A stretch of DNA of 64,000 nucleotides, from the NCBI GenBank assembly GCA_009792885.1, contig WMCF01000055.1, forward strand, positions 3,816,848 to 3,880,847, written 5' to 3'. Origin of the DNA: Eremophila alpestris peregrina (lineage: Eukaryota; Chordata; Aves; Passeriformes; Alaudidae). The notes beneath the pieces were generated by a model. The model had not been told where the DNA came from and ran no database searches. It was given only the letters and a program-made list of their open reading frames with translations. Both the position numbers and the translations under genes were made by a program. Each line of letters starts with the position of its first letter. The first letter of the stretch is position 1. Positions 50,995 through 63,100 of this stretch are shown here, in pieces.

Positions 50995-51497
50995 TCATAG
51001 AATCATAGAATGGTTCAGGTTGGAAAGGACCTTCCAAACCAGTCCAAAGCCCTGCCATGGGCAAGGACACCTTTCACTAGACTGTGATGCTCAAATCCCT
51101 ATCCATTGTGGCCTTGAATGCTTCCAGACTGGGGTACCCACAGTTTGTCTGACAAACCAGTGTCTCACCATCCTAGTAGTGAAGAAGTTTTACCCAATAT
51201 TTCACAGAACTTACCCACTGACAGTTTAAAGCCATTCTCCCTTGTTCTAGCACTACATATCCCTGTCAAAAGTCCCTCTGTTGTTCTCTTATAGCTCCCT
51301 TCCAGTACTGGTGGATTCTCTAAGGTCTCCCCAGAACCTTTCTCTTCTCTAGGCTGGGCAAGTCTCAGCCTGTCTTCACAGGTCAGATGTTCCATCCCCC
51401 TGATGATTCCTGTGTCCCTCCTCTGGAGCTGCTTCCACAGGTCCATGTCCTTCATCTTCTGAGGAGCCCAGAGCTGGATGCAGTACTGCAGGTACTG
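50995..51497 (-). mobile_element. CR1 LINE 3' fragment, about 500 bp
   Basis: Minus-orientation CR1 with a clean end: TCATAGAATCATAGAATGG, TTCAGGTTGGAAAGGACCTT, GCCCTGCCATGGGCAAGGAC, a GTGTCTCACCATCCTAGTAG block, TTTAAAGCCATTCTCCCTTG, AAAAGTCCCTCTGTTGTTC, AGGTCTCCCCAGAACCTTTC, GCCTGTCTTCACAGGTCAGA and GAGCTGGATGCAGTACTGCA. The latter blocks belong to the end of ORF2 and the 3' UTR. The 123-codon minus-strand ORF here is residual CR1 sequence, not a host gene. Similarity fades beyond about 51,500. Confidence 0.95.
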
Positions 51498-54183
51498 TGC
51501 CACTTTGCAGGCTGGCACAGGCGACTTCTGTGGCACCCCAGCACTGGCCCCACCAGCATGTCAGCCTGGCACAAGCCATAGCATTGCTGGGCTGTCAGAC
51601 AGGGTGGCTCTGTGTTTTGTTGTGGGTATTCTGCTGTCCCTTTGTTGAGGCTGAAATTCTTCCACTGCAATGCGTGACTGCTGCACTCTGTGTCCCAGCT
51701 AGCAAGAGAAAGTCAGCCTCTTATTACCCAGCAATGAACTGTGTTAACATCTTATTAGGGTTGAAAAATGCCCAGATAATTGTACATCCACAGTTTTCCC
51801 TTGCTCTATTAGTTGTTGCGTCATGACATGAAACTAGACGTTCTCTTCCTTGAAGGATCTTGGGCTATTATTTTTCATGTGCATAAAAATGTGCCAGAAA
51901 ATTACTCTGTCGTAGTTTACATAACTCTGAGTAGGTTGGAATCAGCTGCCAAAGCCTATGTGCCTTGTGCAACTTTAAGCTGGATATGGGAAATGTTTTT
52001 TTGGGGATTGGAAACGTGACAAAGGAACTGAGGGGAGACCAGAAGCCTTGTGGACAGGCACTGGAGTCCAGGCAGGGTGCTCAAATTGTGTTTGAAATGG
52101 AACTATGTAGTCGGGTTTTGTCAACTTAAACCCATCCTAGGTGCACACACAAACAAAAAGAAGTGTAAACAAAATGTTACCAGAAACTTTTGTTAGTTCT
52201 GATGCAAAACAACAGAAATTATTGTTCCTTATTTTCTGATGAAAGTACCAAGACACCCAAGGGAACTTGCCTCATGTAGAAGCACTACAAGACACAGTCC
52301 TCACCACAGTTTATTTTAGTAACCCAAGTTGCTTCTTACTGTAGACTATAAAAAGCTGTTATTTCCCAAATGTATCCCAAATAAGTCTGAACATGTTTGC
52401 CTATAATGCAACAAGGTGAACTTAATTACAGGAAGCTTTAGAAATGTACAGCTCATGTGCTGCTGACACAGCAGGGGTGGTTCGCTCTGAAGGGAAGGGG
52501 AGCGGCGAGGACAATCCCTGTGTGGGAACCACCTTCAGAACAAAATCTGAAACTTCAAAGCAGGTGAAAAAACACCCAACACAACAACCAACCCCCTGTA
52601 ATACTTCTAAAATGTTATAATAAATGCAGTGAAAATAACATGCCCATTTACATTTCTTTGTTCTTACTTACAGTTTAACTTAGTGTCAGGAGATTGCCAA
52701 AGTTTCAGCATCAGCATCTGTGCTCACCAGCTTCAACAAGATTTAGAAGCAAAAAAAGAAAGAAAAAAGCAGTTTATAGTTTGTAAATTACCTGTGTTCA
52801 TGTGCAGCTTACATATGGGGGCGTTGATATATGCAATAAGGAGTTACTTTTAAGCAAAGCTGCAGCTTGAGATATGTTTCCCAACTCAGAGACCTGGTTT
52901 TGGGTCCAAAATTGCTGAATGCTTCAGTACTGATCCTTTGTGTCTTGTACAGCACCAAACCCATGATTAATGTGGTATCAAAATAATGAAAGTGTGTCCT
53001 CCTCCTTAGCTTTCACTATTTTAATAGACATTTACTAGAGTTTTAAATAGTATTTTTAGCAGCAGAGAGCAGCAAAATTCCCATGATGTGCAGAGCTCTT
53101 TTAATTTTGATCTATAACCAACTTTTGTGTTTTTACCAGAACTTCCAAATTTATTTTAAACACAATATTTTATGTTTGTTTTATTAGCACTTGAACATTT
53201 TTTTTGTTTTTACTATTTATTATTTCAAACAGAGGAGTGTTTTTAACATCCAGCTGTGCTTCAAATCATCCTTGACTCGATTTATGGGGTCTGATGCATT
53301 TTGTTAGTATAGAACCCTTAGCTAAGAACTTTTTTAAAAAGTGTTTACAGGTAGTCTGATCTACTAAATTCAGACAGTCTTTACAAAAGAGCTGAATTTT
53401 ATTCCTTTTGCATGATATTCCACCAGAAAATAAGAAGAAACCTGTTTGTCCACAGCTCCTTTTCTTACTATTTCTTCATGTTTGGAAAACATCTACTCAT
53501 TTTTATTTTTATTTAAATGAATGACATTTTTATTCATTTTAACTAGTGAGGACTTAACATCATCTGGTGCAAAAATATAATGAAAAAATATATTCTTGGC
53601 CACCAGGTTGTTTTGCTTTGAATTTCAGGGTAATTTTCTTTAAATATTATTATATGAATTATCTCAATTTACACTGATAATAAAACATTTTCTGGTGTTC
53701 TCAGACTCTTGAGAGTTTTATTTTTGAAAATAAAAACATGATGCAGACACAAAAACACAAGCTTCTGAAACTGGAACATCCTGTACCATTACTTGACATA
53801 AAGTCTTAGTTAAAATTTAAAATATTGCTGAAATTATTTTCTGAGGAAGTTATTTTGGGATTTTACAGTTAACTACACTTGACTAAAACCTGTTCCTGTG
53901 AACAGCAGTATTTTAAGTATTTTTAAATGTTTCAGCTTTAAATAAATTGATGACCAGTGAGATCATCCCTAGACATTCAATATCAATGGTGTTACAGGAG
54001 TGTCACTGAGACAGTGATAATGATATCATCATACTAACAAGCAAAGTGCATTTTGTATGACTCACTGCTGCTTTTTTATAGAAGTCGTAGCTTCAGAAAT
54101 GAGTATGTGAGATGATTGGTTTGGTGAATGAGCAGAGAAAGCAGACAGACACAAATATGTTTTCTGAATCCATGTAATTTCTA

Positions 54184-54200
54184 TTTTTTTTTTTTTTTTT
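54184..54200 (+). repeat. Poly-T tract (17)
   Basis: Uninterrupted T17. Confidence 0.85.
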
Positions 54201-54579
54201 AATTTCAAGATGCTGCCTGAAATCCAGGATTGGGACAAACTGAACCGATGACACAGTAATTTTTCTAGTTCAACACTTCTGTGGAAGTAAGTTTTAAATC
54301 ATGTTCATGGGTGGCATTTACTTAATTCTTATTCTCCAGTCCTACACGGTTTAACTCAAGAAGCTGACAACAAAGGGAATCTGGTAAAGGAGTTGCTTAA
54401 GAAGGATTTACATATTTATAAAGAAGTTTATAAATATGTTTATATGTTGTAGTAAATACTTCCCAGCTTTCATATTCTAATTACTACTTCAAACTGCTGC
54501 TTGAAAAAGAGTTGGTCATTACTTTGAGGCATGGTTTGGTTTGTTTTCTTTCTGGTGCCATCTCTTCCACCTCTACAGG

Positions 54580-54661
54580 AATATATATACACATATACAT
54601 ACATTATATATACATGAAAAATTTCTCTTTAATTTAGGGATATATATATTGTATATGTATG
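54580..54661. repeat. TA/TACA-rich microsatellite cluster
   Basis: Two imperfect TATATA/CATATACA runs (54,580-54,614 and 54,639-54,661) separated by 24 bases of AT-rich sequence. They are likely length-variable and melt easily. Confidence 0.75.
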
Positions 54662-56392
54662 AAGTATTTATTTTAATTTTTTGGTTGCAATCATCGTGCA
54701 AATTATTGTCCTTATTGCATGACACAGTTCACTGAACTGGAAAGAGAGGTGATTTTGTCATTTGGTGTTGCTCTTGGTTTATTACCTCACGATGTAGAGT
54801 ATGCACAAGCTCTATGTGTGGCTTTGTGGAGTGGGAAAAGAGTGAACAAGACAGACAATTTGGGTAACAGCAGAATTTGAAGAATTCTATTCAGGCCTGT
54901 CCTCCTTTGCCCTAGGTTAATCTTGAATGCTTTCAACAGTAATGCAGAAGAGGCCTGGGTGTGCAGCTCTGACTATGTGGCTCAAAACACTGTTTTATTT
55001 ATTTTAATCCCATGTATTAGCCTGAAAGCCTTATGAAGGCAACCATATCACTGCATTGCATTCATCATGCAGCTCTTCTCCTACAGGGAGAGGTGACAGA
55101 TAGGATTTCCCCCCTCCATTTTCTCCCACAGAAACTCTGAACAATAATCTTGTACTTGCCTAGGTAATAGTGTATGATTTTTCCCAGACACTTAAGCTGC
55201 TATAAATCAAGTAAGTACATGTGTGTCAGAGGAAGACATAACCCTTTATTTATTAATGTGTTAAAAGAACTGTCAGAAAGGGATATTGATTCTGGTTTTA
55301 TACAGGGAACTAGTGAGAATAACCAATCAATATAACACATGGAGAACTTAACACTGCTATGAAATATTGAGGTTGTAAGGAAATATAAAAATTAAGCAAA
55401 TTTCCAATGGACAACAACAGGCTAATTCTTTCATAAGAGAAGATGAAAAGCAGGGATTGGTGATTAAAAAAAAAAAAAAGTAAAATGAAAGAATAGGAGA
55501 AACTAATATATCATGAAGACAGTTAGATAAAGGCCCTGTCCATTGATACATTTTGATTAGAATATTTTGACTAAGAGAGCACAATTCTGAGCAGCTATTT
55601 ACCAAAATGTATTCTATAGCATGCAAACTTGGATTTTGTTTTACTCAAACACTGCCCTGAACTGAGAGAAAATAATAAACAATCGCAAAAGTACTTAAAT
55701 TGGTCACTAAATGTTGTGTAAGTAAAAAGAAAATGAAAATACATATTTTCATCAAATGGGTTAGGAAAAGAAACCACCAAAGCCAAAATCCAAGATCTCA
55801 ACAATTATTAAAAAAATAATTTGCAGTTTTTTTCCCTTCAGTTTGTTCTTACTGTACTAGTGCCCTTTTCAAGTTCAGTTTGTGAAATCTTGGAGCAAGT
55901 GAGGTGTTTTATTAGAGCTAATTGTCTTTTGTAAAGCACTAATTATATGTACTTCAAATGTCTTTATGGTTGATGGCACTGAGGGCAAAAGCAGTACCCT
56001 ATATTATCAATAGCCAGCCAAATTAGGCACGTGCCCTACTCGGATTCCATCTGCTGGAGCACTGGAAAAGCTATCTGCCAAAGGAACAGGAAGCACATAT
56101 TCCAGGATGGAGTTCATTGAAGTCTTTCAAAATGGATTAAAACTTGAGTCTTGGAGTATTTGACAATGGTAATTTCTGTGTATAAATGGTATAATTGACA
56201 AATTAATAAAATTTAAGTGCACATGGTGTTTGCTATTACAATTGGCTAATAATAATCTGAGAATTTGAGGTGGTTGGCCTACATTTCTAAAATTTATGCC
56301 GCAAAAGCACAGTATACAATAAAGAAGAGTGGTTTTCCTGATTTGACTGGAGAGTTCAACATTGTAAAAGAAAGGTTCTGCTTAAATAACAA

Positions 56393-56872
56393 AATCATTG
56401 AATCAGAGAAAGGTTTGGGTTGGAAAGAGCCTTAGATTCCACCTGGCTGCCATGGGCAGGGACACCTTCCAGTAGACTAGGTTGTTCAAAGCCCCATCCA
56501 GGCTAGCACTGAACACACTTCCAAGGATGTGGTACACACAGCTTCTCTGGGCAAGCTAGGGTAGTGACTCACCACCCTCACAGTGAAGCATTCCTTCTTA
56601 ATGTCTAACATAAACCTGCCCTCCTTCAGTTTAAAGCTATTCCCCCTTGTCCTGTCACAGCATGCCCTGGTAAAAAGTAACTCTCCAGCTCTCTCGTAGG
56701 CCCTTTAGGTACTGGAAAGTTCTATGAGGTCTCCCCAGAGCCTTTTCTTCAGGCTAAAGATCCCCAGCTGTTTTAAACTGTCTTCATAAGAGAAATGCTA
56801 CAGACCTTTCATCATCTTGGTAGCCTCCTCTGGGTTTGCTCCAACAGGTCCTGATGCTTGCTGATATTTCTA
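56393..56872 (-). mobile_element. CR1 LINE 3' fragment
   Basis: Minus-orientation CR1: AATCATTGAATCAGAG, GGTTTGGGTTGGAAAGAGCC, GCTGCCATGGGCAGGGACAC, TCAAAGCCCCATCCAGGCTA, CACAGCTTCTCTGGGCAAGC, ACTCACCACCCTCACAGTGA, TTTAAAGCTATTCCCCCTTG and GGTCTCCCCAGAGCC. It ends abruptly next to the start of a second CR1. Confidence 0.95.
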
Positions 56873-57396
56873 GATCACAGAATGGGTAAGGTCAGAAGAG
56901 ACCACAGTGGGTGATCTGGTTCAACCTCCCTGCTCAAACAGGGTCATCCTAAAGCACATTATACAGAATTGCATCCAGACAGTTCTGTGATATCTCCAGT
57001 GAGAATATCTCTACATCCTCTCTGGGCAAGCTGTTCCAGTGTGCAGTCACCCACACAGTAAAGCAGTCCTTCCTCAGGTGGAACTTCCTGTGCACCGATT
57101 GCTGCCCCTTTCCTCTGGTCCTATTGCCTGGCACCACAGAGCAGAGCCTGGTCCATCCTCTTGGCACCCTCCTTTCAGATTCCTATCGACACTAGTGAGG
57201 TCAGCTCTCAGCCACCATTTCTTGAGCCTAGTCTGCCCCAGCTCCCTCAGCCTTTCCTTGTCACAGAGATGCTCTAGTCCCTTCATTGTCTTCGGAGCCC
57301 TTTGCTGGATCAGCAGCTCCACATCTCTCTTGGAGTGAGTAGCCCAGAAATGGTCACATTTTTCCAGACGCAGCCTCACAAGGGCTGACCCTCTGC
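56873..57396 (-). mobile_element. Second CR1 LINE 3' fragment of another subfamily, head-to-tail
   Basis: Begins GATCACAGAATGGGTAAGGT and continues GACCACAGTGGGTGATCTGG, CAACCTCCCTGCTCAAACAG, GGTCATCCTAAAGCACATTA, TTGCATCCAGACAGTTCTGT, CTCCAGTGAGAATATCTCTA, GGTGGAACTTCCTGTGCACC and CTCAGCCTTTCCTTGTCACA. This is the CR1 lineage with the 'gggtcatcctagagcacat' block, distinct from the neighbour at 56,393. Open frames on both strands here (99 and 101 codons) are repeat-derived. Confidence 0.94.
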
Positions 57397-60041
57397 TGCC
57401 TAAGGAATCCTTTAGTGCTTTTTAAATACTAACAGGTTGATGTTAACCTGGAATAAGAAACATAGTAATTCTGATTTGCTCTAGGGCCGAATATGGATCT
57501 TGTGGCTCAGGTCTGTCACAGGGGAGAGGAGATGCCCATCATGGTGTGTCCTGCTCATACAAAACATACCCTTATTTTTCATCAGAACAAATTATTTTGC
57601 TCGTATCCTTTTTAGCTGAAGTAAACACTTGATTTTAATAGGATTTAGATGTGTGTTTGAGCATTTTGAACTGAGTCATAAAAACAGTAACTGTACTTGG
57701 TCGCAGATATTTCTACTCAGTCTGCTGCCTGTTTCTCTTTAGCATCTGCTGCAAGAGGTAATGAATGTTATTAAAAGGAAGCTTAAAAAAAAAAGAAGAA
57801 AAAAGTGAAATTTTGGCCTTTTCCCAACATTCTAAAGGGCAGAAAGGGAAAGTTTAAAAAAATATGATGGACCAGGAGGGCTGAGTACTGATCTGAAGAG
57901 TTTTGTGACATACAGTAAGGATTTGATATCTCAAATATGTTATCAGAGTCCATGATCAAGGAAGTTCAGTTTTACTGTGAGAGATAGAGACACAAGATGT
58001 TTGGGAGAAACATTTTAGAAGGGTTGGTGCAGAGAAGAAGTTAGAAAACTTCCAAAAGTTGAACTTCAGTTTAAATAGCTATGGTCCAAAGGGTAATGTG
58101 AATTTCCCTGTGGATTTTTTAGATTGGGCTGCTTGTTCCAGTAATATTCACCAGAGTCAAGAGCTGATTCAACAGAAAATCACTCAGCAGTTGTTGGCAT
58201 TGTTGTTTTAACTAACCATTGTTGGAAAATACTTTTTTTTTTTTATTAAAGAAAAAAAAACCGTTTTGGAATAAAAATCATAAAGTGGATTGAGAAATTT
58301 GAAATGCAAAATCTCTGGAAATATTCCACCTTAAAGGTAAGACATTGAAAGATAAGAGGTTTAAGCCCAATTTGGATTATCTTTCCAAGTGGAATTTCCT
58401 TAGGCCTTTTTGAAAACCATGACATTTTCCTTCCTCTTACACTACAAAGATGTGCAAAAAAGACTATGTTGCGGCTTGGAGAAAATAATTGCTTTAAACA
58501 ACATCATTATTAACGATAAGGTTTCATAATTAATGGTCTTCCTAAAGTAGTTTCCTATCCTGTATTTGTTATGCCCTTCATCAATTTGTTAATATTAATT
58601 CTAAAGATTGCATTTGTTCTTTAATTTAATAAGAGTATGAATGGGAGAGAAAAATGCATTTTTCTAATCATTTAAATAAATCAACATGAAAGATTATTTA
58701 AGATATTAGGTATAGACCTAAGAAAATAATTATACATAAAAATGTATTTATTACGCTATTTTCCATTTAAATAATGTAAATATTAAAATAAAGCAAATGT
58801 GGTTTTGCTGCCAAAGCTGAAGTTTTACTGTTTTGTATTAACATGTACAAAGCTGGTAAAAGAAACATCTGATATACTAATTCATGATCAATAGTAGCTT
58901 CTGTCTTCAGCCATGAGTATTCCTTGTGCATGGTGAAAGAATCACTTGACAGTGTTTGTCACTGGAAGTAGTCTAGAAACTGAAATAACTTCAAAAAAAG
59001 GAAAATGTCCATATCTTTATTTGTAAACTTAATGTGATAGGCATCAAAGAGACAAAAGAAGATTTAAAAGGAGAACAGGTTGTGTAGGAAGCTTACCTAT
59101 GTTATCTCAGTAGGTAGGTTACAAGAAACATGCAAGTATTAAACAAGTCATCTACCCACATCTGAGCTACCAGAGTACCATCTGAGTATCCAAGAGAACC
59201 TTGGATACTTCTCTTTGCATTGGATGTCTGAGCATCCAGTGTGGTTTGCCCTGGAATGTCCTTGAGCAATTGTCAAGCATCAGGCCAGAACCAAACGAGT
59301 TCATCCATTTAACTCTAGGGAGCACTGCAGCTCTGGAAATGTGATAAAAGAGAACTTAAATATGAGGTTCTGGCAGTTCAGAGTAATTTAAGAGTCCATG
59401 AATTTTTAAACAAGAACAGCAGTGATTAAAATTAAAACATGAAGTCCTAAACTGAGTTATAACATTGTGCTACTTTGCATTTCCCTGTTCTCTCAAAATA
59501 ATGCGCTGTGATGGTTATTACAACAGTATCCTGCTTTTTATTTTTCTTCTTTTGCCCCATTAACTCCATACAAGTATTGACAGTGAGGAAGAGTGGGGCA
59601 TGGGAAGTGCTCAGGTGCACTTTTTAAAGTTGATGGGTAGGTTTGTTTCTTTGTCATCTTCTGATTTATTTTCAGAGATCCTAAAGGTGGCCTTTAAAAT
59701 GCTTTTGGTTTACTAATCTAAAAATGAGCTACTACTAAACTTCAAGGTAAAATACCAGACAATATATATGTAATTCTTAATATTTATTATACTCAGGCCC
59801 ATTTGTCCACAAATACTGTGACAAAATTTAGGGCGAAAAAATCAGTAGATACCACTGCCTATATTTACTGAAACAACACAAAATGTAATTCTGTGACTTG
59901 ATTTACCTGTATTTTCACATCCGAATTTTGAGTCTATATATGCTCTGTTTCTTTTGAATTTAGCAACCAAATACATTCCAAACACTTAGGTCTGATGGTG
60001 ATCAGGGTGGCTTAGTGGCCCATGATGGTCTTTATTTCAAT
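57397..60041. other. AT-rich sequence, nothing recognised
   Basis: The stretch 58,470-58,800 is non-repetitive, very AT-rich and dense in TAAT/ATTA words, a possible conserved non-coding element. At 58,233-58,259 a T12 run and an A9 run are separated by ATTAAAG. Confidence 0.5.
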
Positions 60042-60104
60042 CTCAGAATTGTAGAATACCATGTGCAAAGAAGACCTTGAGGATTATCTGATCCAACTTT
60101 CTGG
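60042..60104 (-). mobile_element. Short CR1 stub
   Basis: CTCAGAATTGTAGAATACCA, then GAAGACCTTGAGGATTATCT and GATCCAACTTTCT: about 60 bp of a CR1 3' end in minus orientation, of the 'ggaaaagaccttgaagatcat' type, close to the copy at 15,430. Confidence 0.7.
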
Positions 60105-60107
60105 GTG

Positions 60108-60162
60108 TTTTTTTTTGTTTTGTTTTTGTTTGTTTGTTTGTTTTTTGGTTTTTGGTTTTTTT
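60108..60162 (+). repeat. T-rich (TTTG)n simple repeat
   Basis: T runs broken by single G or GG, including four TTTG units. It directly adjoins the CR1 stub. Confidence 0.8.
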
Positions 60163-63100
60163 AGTAGATATAATTTATTTATATTCCAGCGTTGTACCTT
60201 ACAAGCTGATATTAAGGGAGAAGTGCACACACAGACTGGCTGGCAAGGTTTCTCTGGAGGGGTGGGGAGTTCCGAGGTAAAGACCAGTCTGGGGAATCCA
60301 GATAAATCTGTTCAATCCTAACTGGAATTTCAGCTCAGGCTGTGGGGATATAAACTGTCAAATGCAGGATCAGGCCTGTCTCTTTTTCCATCAAAACCAA
60401 TAAAACCCCACATTTTTTGTTCCATTACTTAGTTTCATAGTGTTGCTCATAGTGTGAAGAAAAAGCAGAAAGCAAAGGTTTTATTACAATGTATTTGAGG
60501 TGTAACTGATTGAGTAATCAATGTTTTTGAGTTCTAATCACATAATAACAACAAAAAAGAAAAAAAAAACTAATGAACTTAATAATTGTATTAATTGAAA
60601 GGATGAAAGTAAGTAATTAAAAATTTATAGGCATAGCAATGAGATTAAATGGAGGGTTCAAAATGGTTAATGGTTGAAAATCAGTTTTTAAGCTATCCAG
60701 TCATCTCAAAATTAGAGGAAATTATACACACAGTCTCAGTTTGCAACAGCAGTCCTTTGATGGCCCAGAGGGAAAGAAACATGTGAAGTCCAGTGAGTTA
60801 CTAGCAATCAAAGTCCAGCACTTCCCTTATGAAGCCTTCTGGTGGAATTATAATTGTAAATATAAACAGATATTTAGGCCATTCTCACTTTTCCAGTGAG
60901 ACAAAAATGCTAGCCTCTGGCATGGGGCATGCCTACCATTACCAGTAGTATCTTCTGCTGGACCATTATTGTCAGTTCTTTGGTCTCTCTAGTATCTTTA
61001 TGCCTGAAGAATTCTTAAATAACCTCATAGATCTACTTCTGTGTTCTTGTCAATGGAAGAAATTGCCAGATTATTTCATAGATTGCCTTTTATTTTGCAT
61101 GTTTAGGCAAAAATTTGCTAATATTTGAGTGATGTATGATTTTTGTTGCTAGTTTTGATTACAGTTTCTTAAATGATAGACCTTTCTCACTGTTTTTTTT
61201 TTTTTTTTTAAGAGAGATGAGAGGGAAAATATTGTCTTTTAGAAGAAAATGGAGCCTTAACTTCTTTGGGTTAAAGGTATTTCATTCCTGTTTCCACTGC
61301 AAAAAAGAAAAGGTCATTAAAAAAGCCACCGTGGGGTAAAAAATTCAGTTATCTTAGATGTGGAATTGTGTTTATATTTTGTTTGAAAAATATGGGGTTA
61401 TAAATTTAGATTCTCTGTGAGAACCAGAGTAAATTGTATGTTATTGTAAAAACAGTGGAGTTTTTTTTTTCACTATCATTTTGTCATGGAGAGGATGAGT
61501 ATGTCAGTTAGACCATTTTGACCAGTCAAAGCTGATTATTACATTCAAATTCTGCATAAAAATGTGCAAGTTAAGAAGCCATATTAAATTGGATGCCTGC
61601 TGAAAACAGATGCAGGAGAAGGGGTTGAGCTTTATATTTAACACCAAACATTTGTGAGTCTTTGTTCTTGATGAACTAGCATGAGGTTTTGAAGTGTAGC
61701 AAATCTCTTCCCAAAATTAAGTTATGCTTTTATAAATGTCATTCTAGCAAGGAGCAAAAGCAACTAACATAATTTATTTTCCGTATTTCATCACAGGAGA
61801 TGATTTTTCTTCATTGAATTTTTATCTGTGCTAAAGGAGTTTGGTTTGTGCAGCAAAAGCATTATTCATTTTATTTTAAAGATAATTTTAAAATATGGAC
61901 TTTATACAGCCTATCCATTCTAAGTGACATATAAAGAAGGCTTATCTTGACTTAGCTTTTCAATGGTGTAACATTGTGTGCCTGCTTTCTTCATTTTTAT
62001 ATCAGTAGCATACTGGACCCATGTTCTTTATATCATCTGATATATATTCTTTTTTCCTCCCTCTTTCTAATTCATTGTTTATGTTAAATAAGGTGGTCTG
62101 GTATTTTCTTCCCAGATATTTTCTGCATTTTTTTCTCACTTTCAAAAGGTTATATGGTCTGATTCTAGACTATTTTAATTTATTTCTTGTGTGCTAAATA
62201 TGTATTGGTCCTGAACTTTAGGCTGCTATAATTTTGGACTAAACTTTTCATTTAACAGGAAGTAGGTAAGGAGTGACACTAAGTAGCTGAGACACTCAAA
62301 ATAAGTTAGATTAATGGAAAATTAGTGTTTTCCAAATAGAAATGAGCAGCAATACAAGGGTTTTAGAGCAATTTGTAACCCATATAAATTCTAAAACTTT
62401 TTCAAATAGGAGAATGTAATATGTAGGGAATTCATTGAATGCTGTGGAAAAAAAAGACATTCCTCATCTTATTTGCTCACCTAATTAAAATTACATTGCT
62501 GTGGGATATCTGAATATTCTATAGAAATGCCACAAATAAAATCAGAACTGCAAGAGGAATTAAGATCAATCATTGTGTGTTACTCCTACCACAGAAATTA
62601 TGTGCTGTATGTGATCACTAGTCAACAGCCTAATAAAATTCACTTACTTCTTTATAATCCTGCAATTTTATTAGAATGTGTGATACATCTGGAGATACAT
62701 AAGGCGTGTTTAATTGTACCCACTCACACCTTTTAATAAGATGAAACTTCTTAGCCATCCTTTTATATTTGTTATTAAAGTAGTAGGACTGCTAAATTAA
62801 TGGAGGTTAATAAAAAAATCCCTAATGCCTAAGTCAAACTTTGCCAGTCCTGGATATGAAGAATTGATTTAAGTTGTGTTTGCTATAGACAGAGATAAAC
62901 TCCATAAAGGGCACATTTTCATATTCCTACCTATGAATAAATTATTTTAAAGAGAACAAATGATTTAGACTGTTATCTCTGCTGAGCATCTGTGATCATG
63001 TGGGACATAATGAGCTCTTTCTCATGCAGACTGTACACTAAGGCATCACAGAAGGCACAGAAGGAATTTGGGACTCAATTTCTGATGTGCTAGAAATGTG

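Larger units (their letters stand above)
51498..56392. other. AT-rich sequence, nothing recognised beyond simple repeats
   Basis: The first ~170 bases may be degraded CR1 upstream sequence. The rest has no identifiable gene or mobile element. A T17 run is at 54,184-54,200. Confidence 0.5.

Noticed and set aside
51165..51826. Open frames of 123 codons (minus) and 109 codons (plus)
   Set aside because: They lie in or at the edge of a CR1 fragment and represent repeat sequence.
57039..57379. Overlapping open frames of about 100 codons on both strands
   Set aside because: Entirely inside the second of two head-to-tail CR1 fragments.
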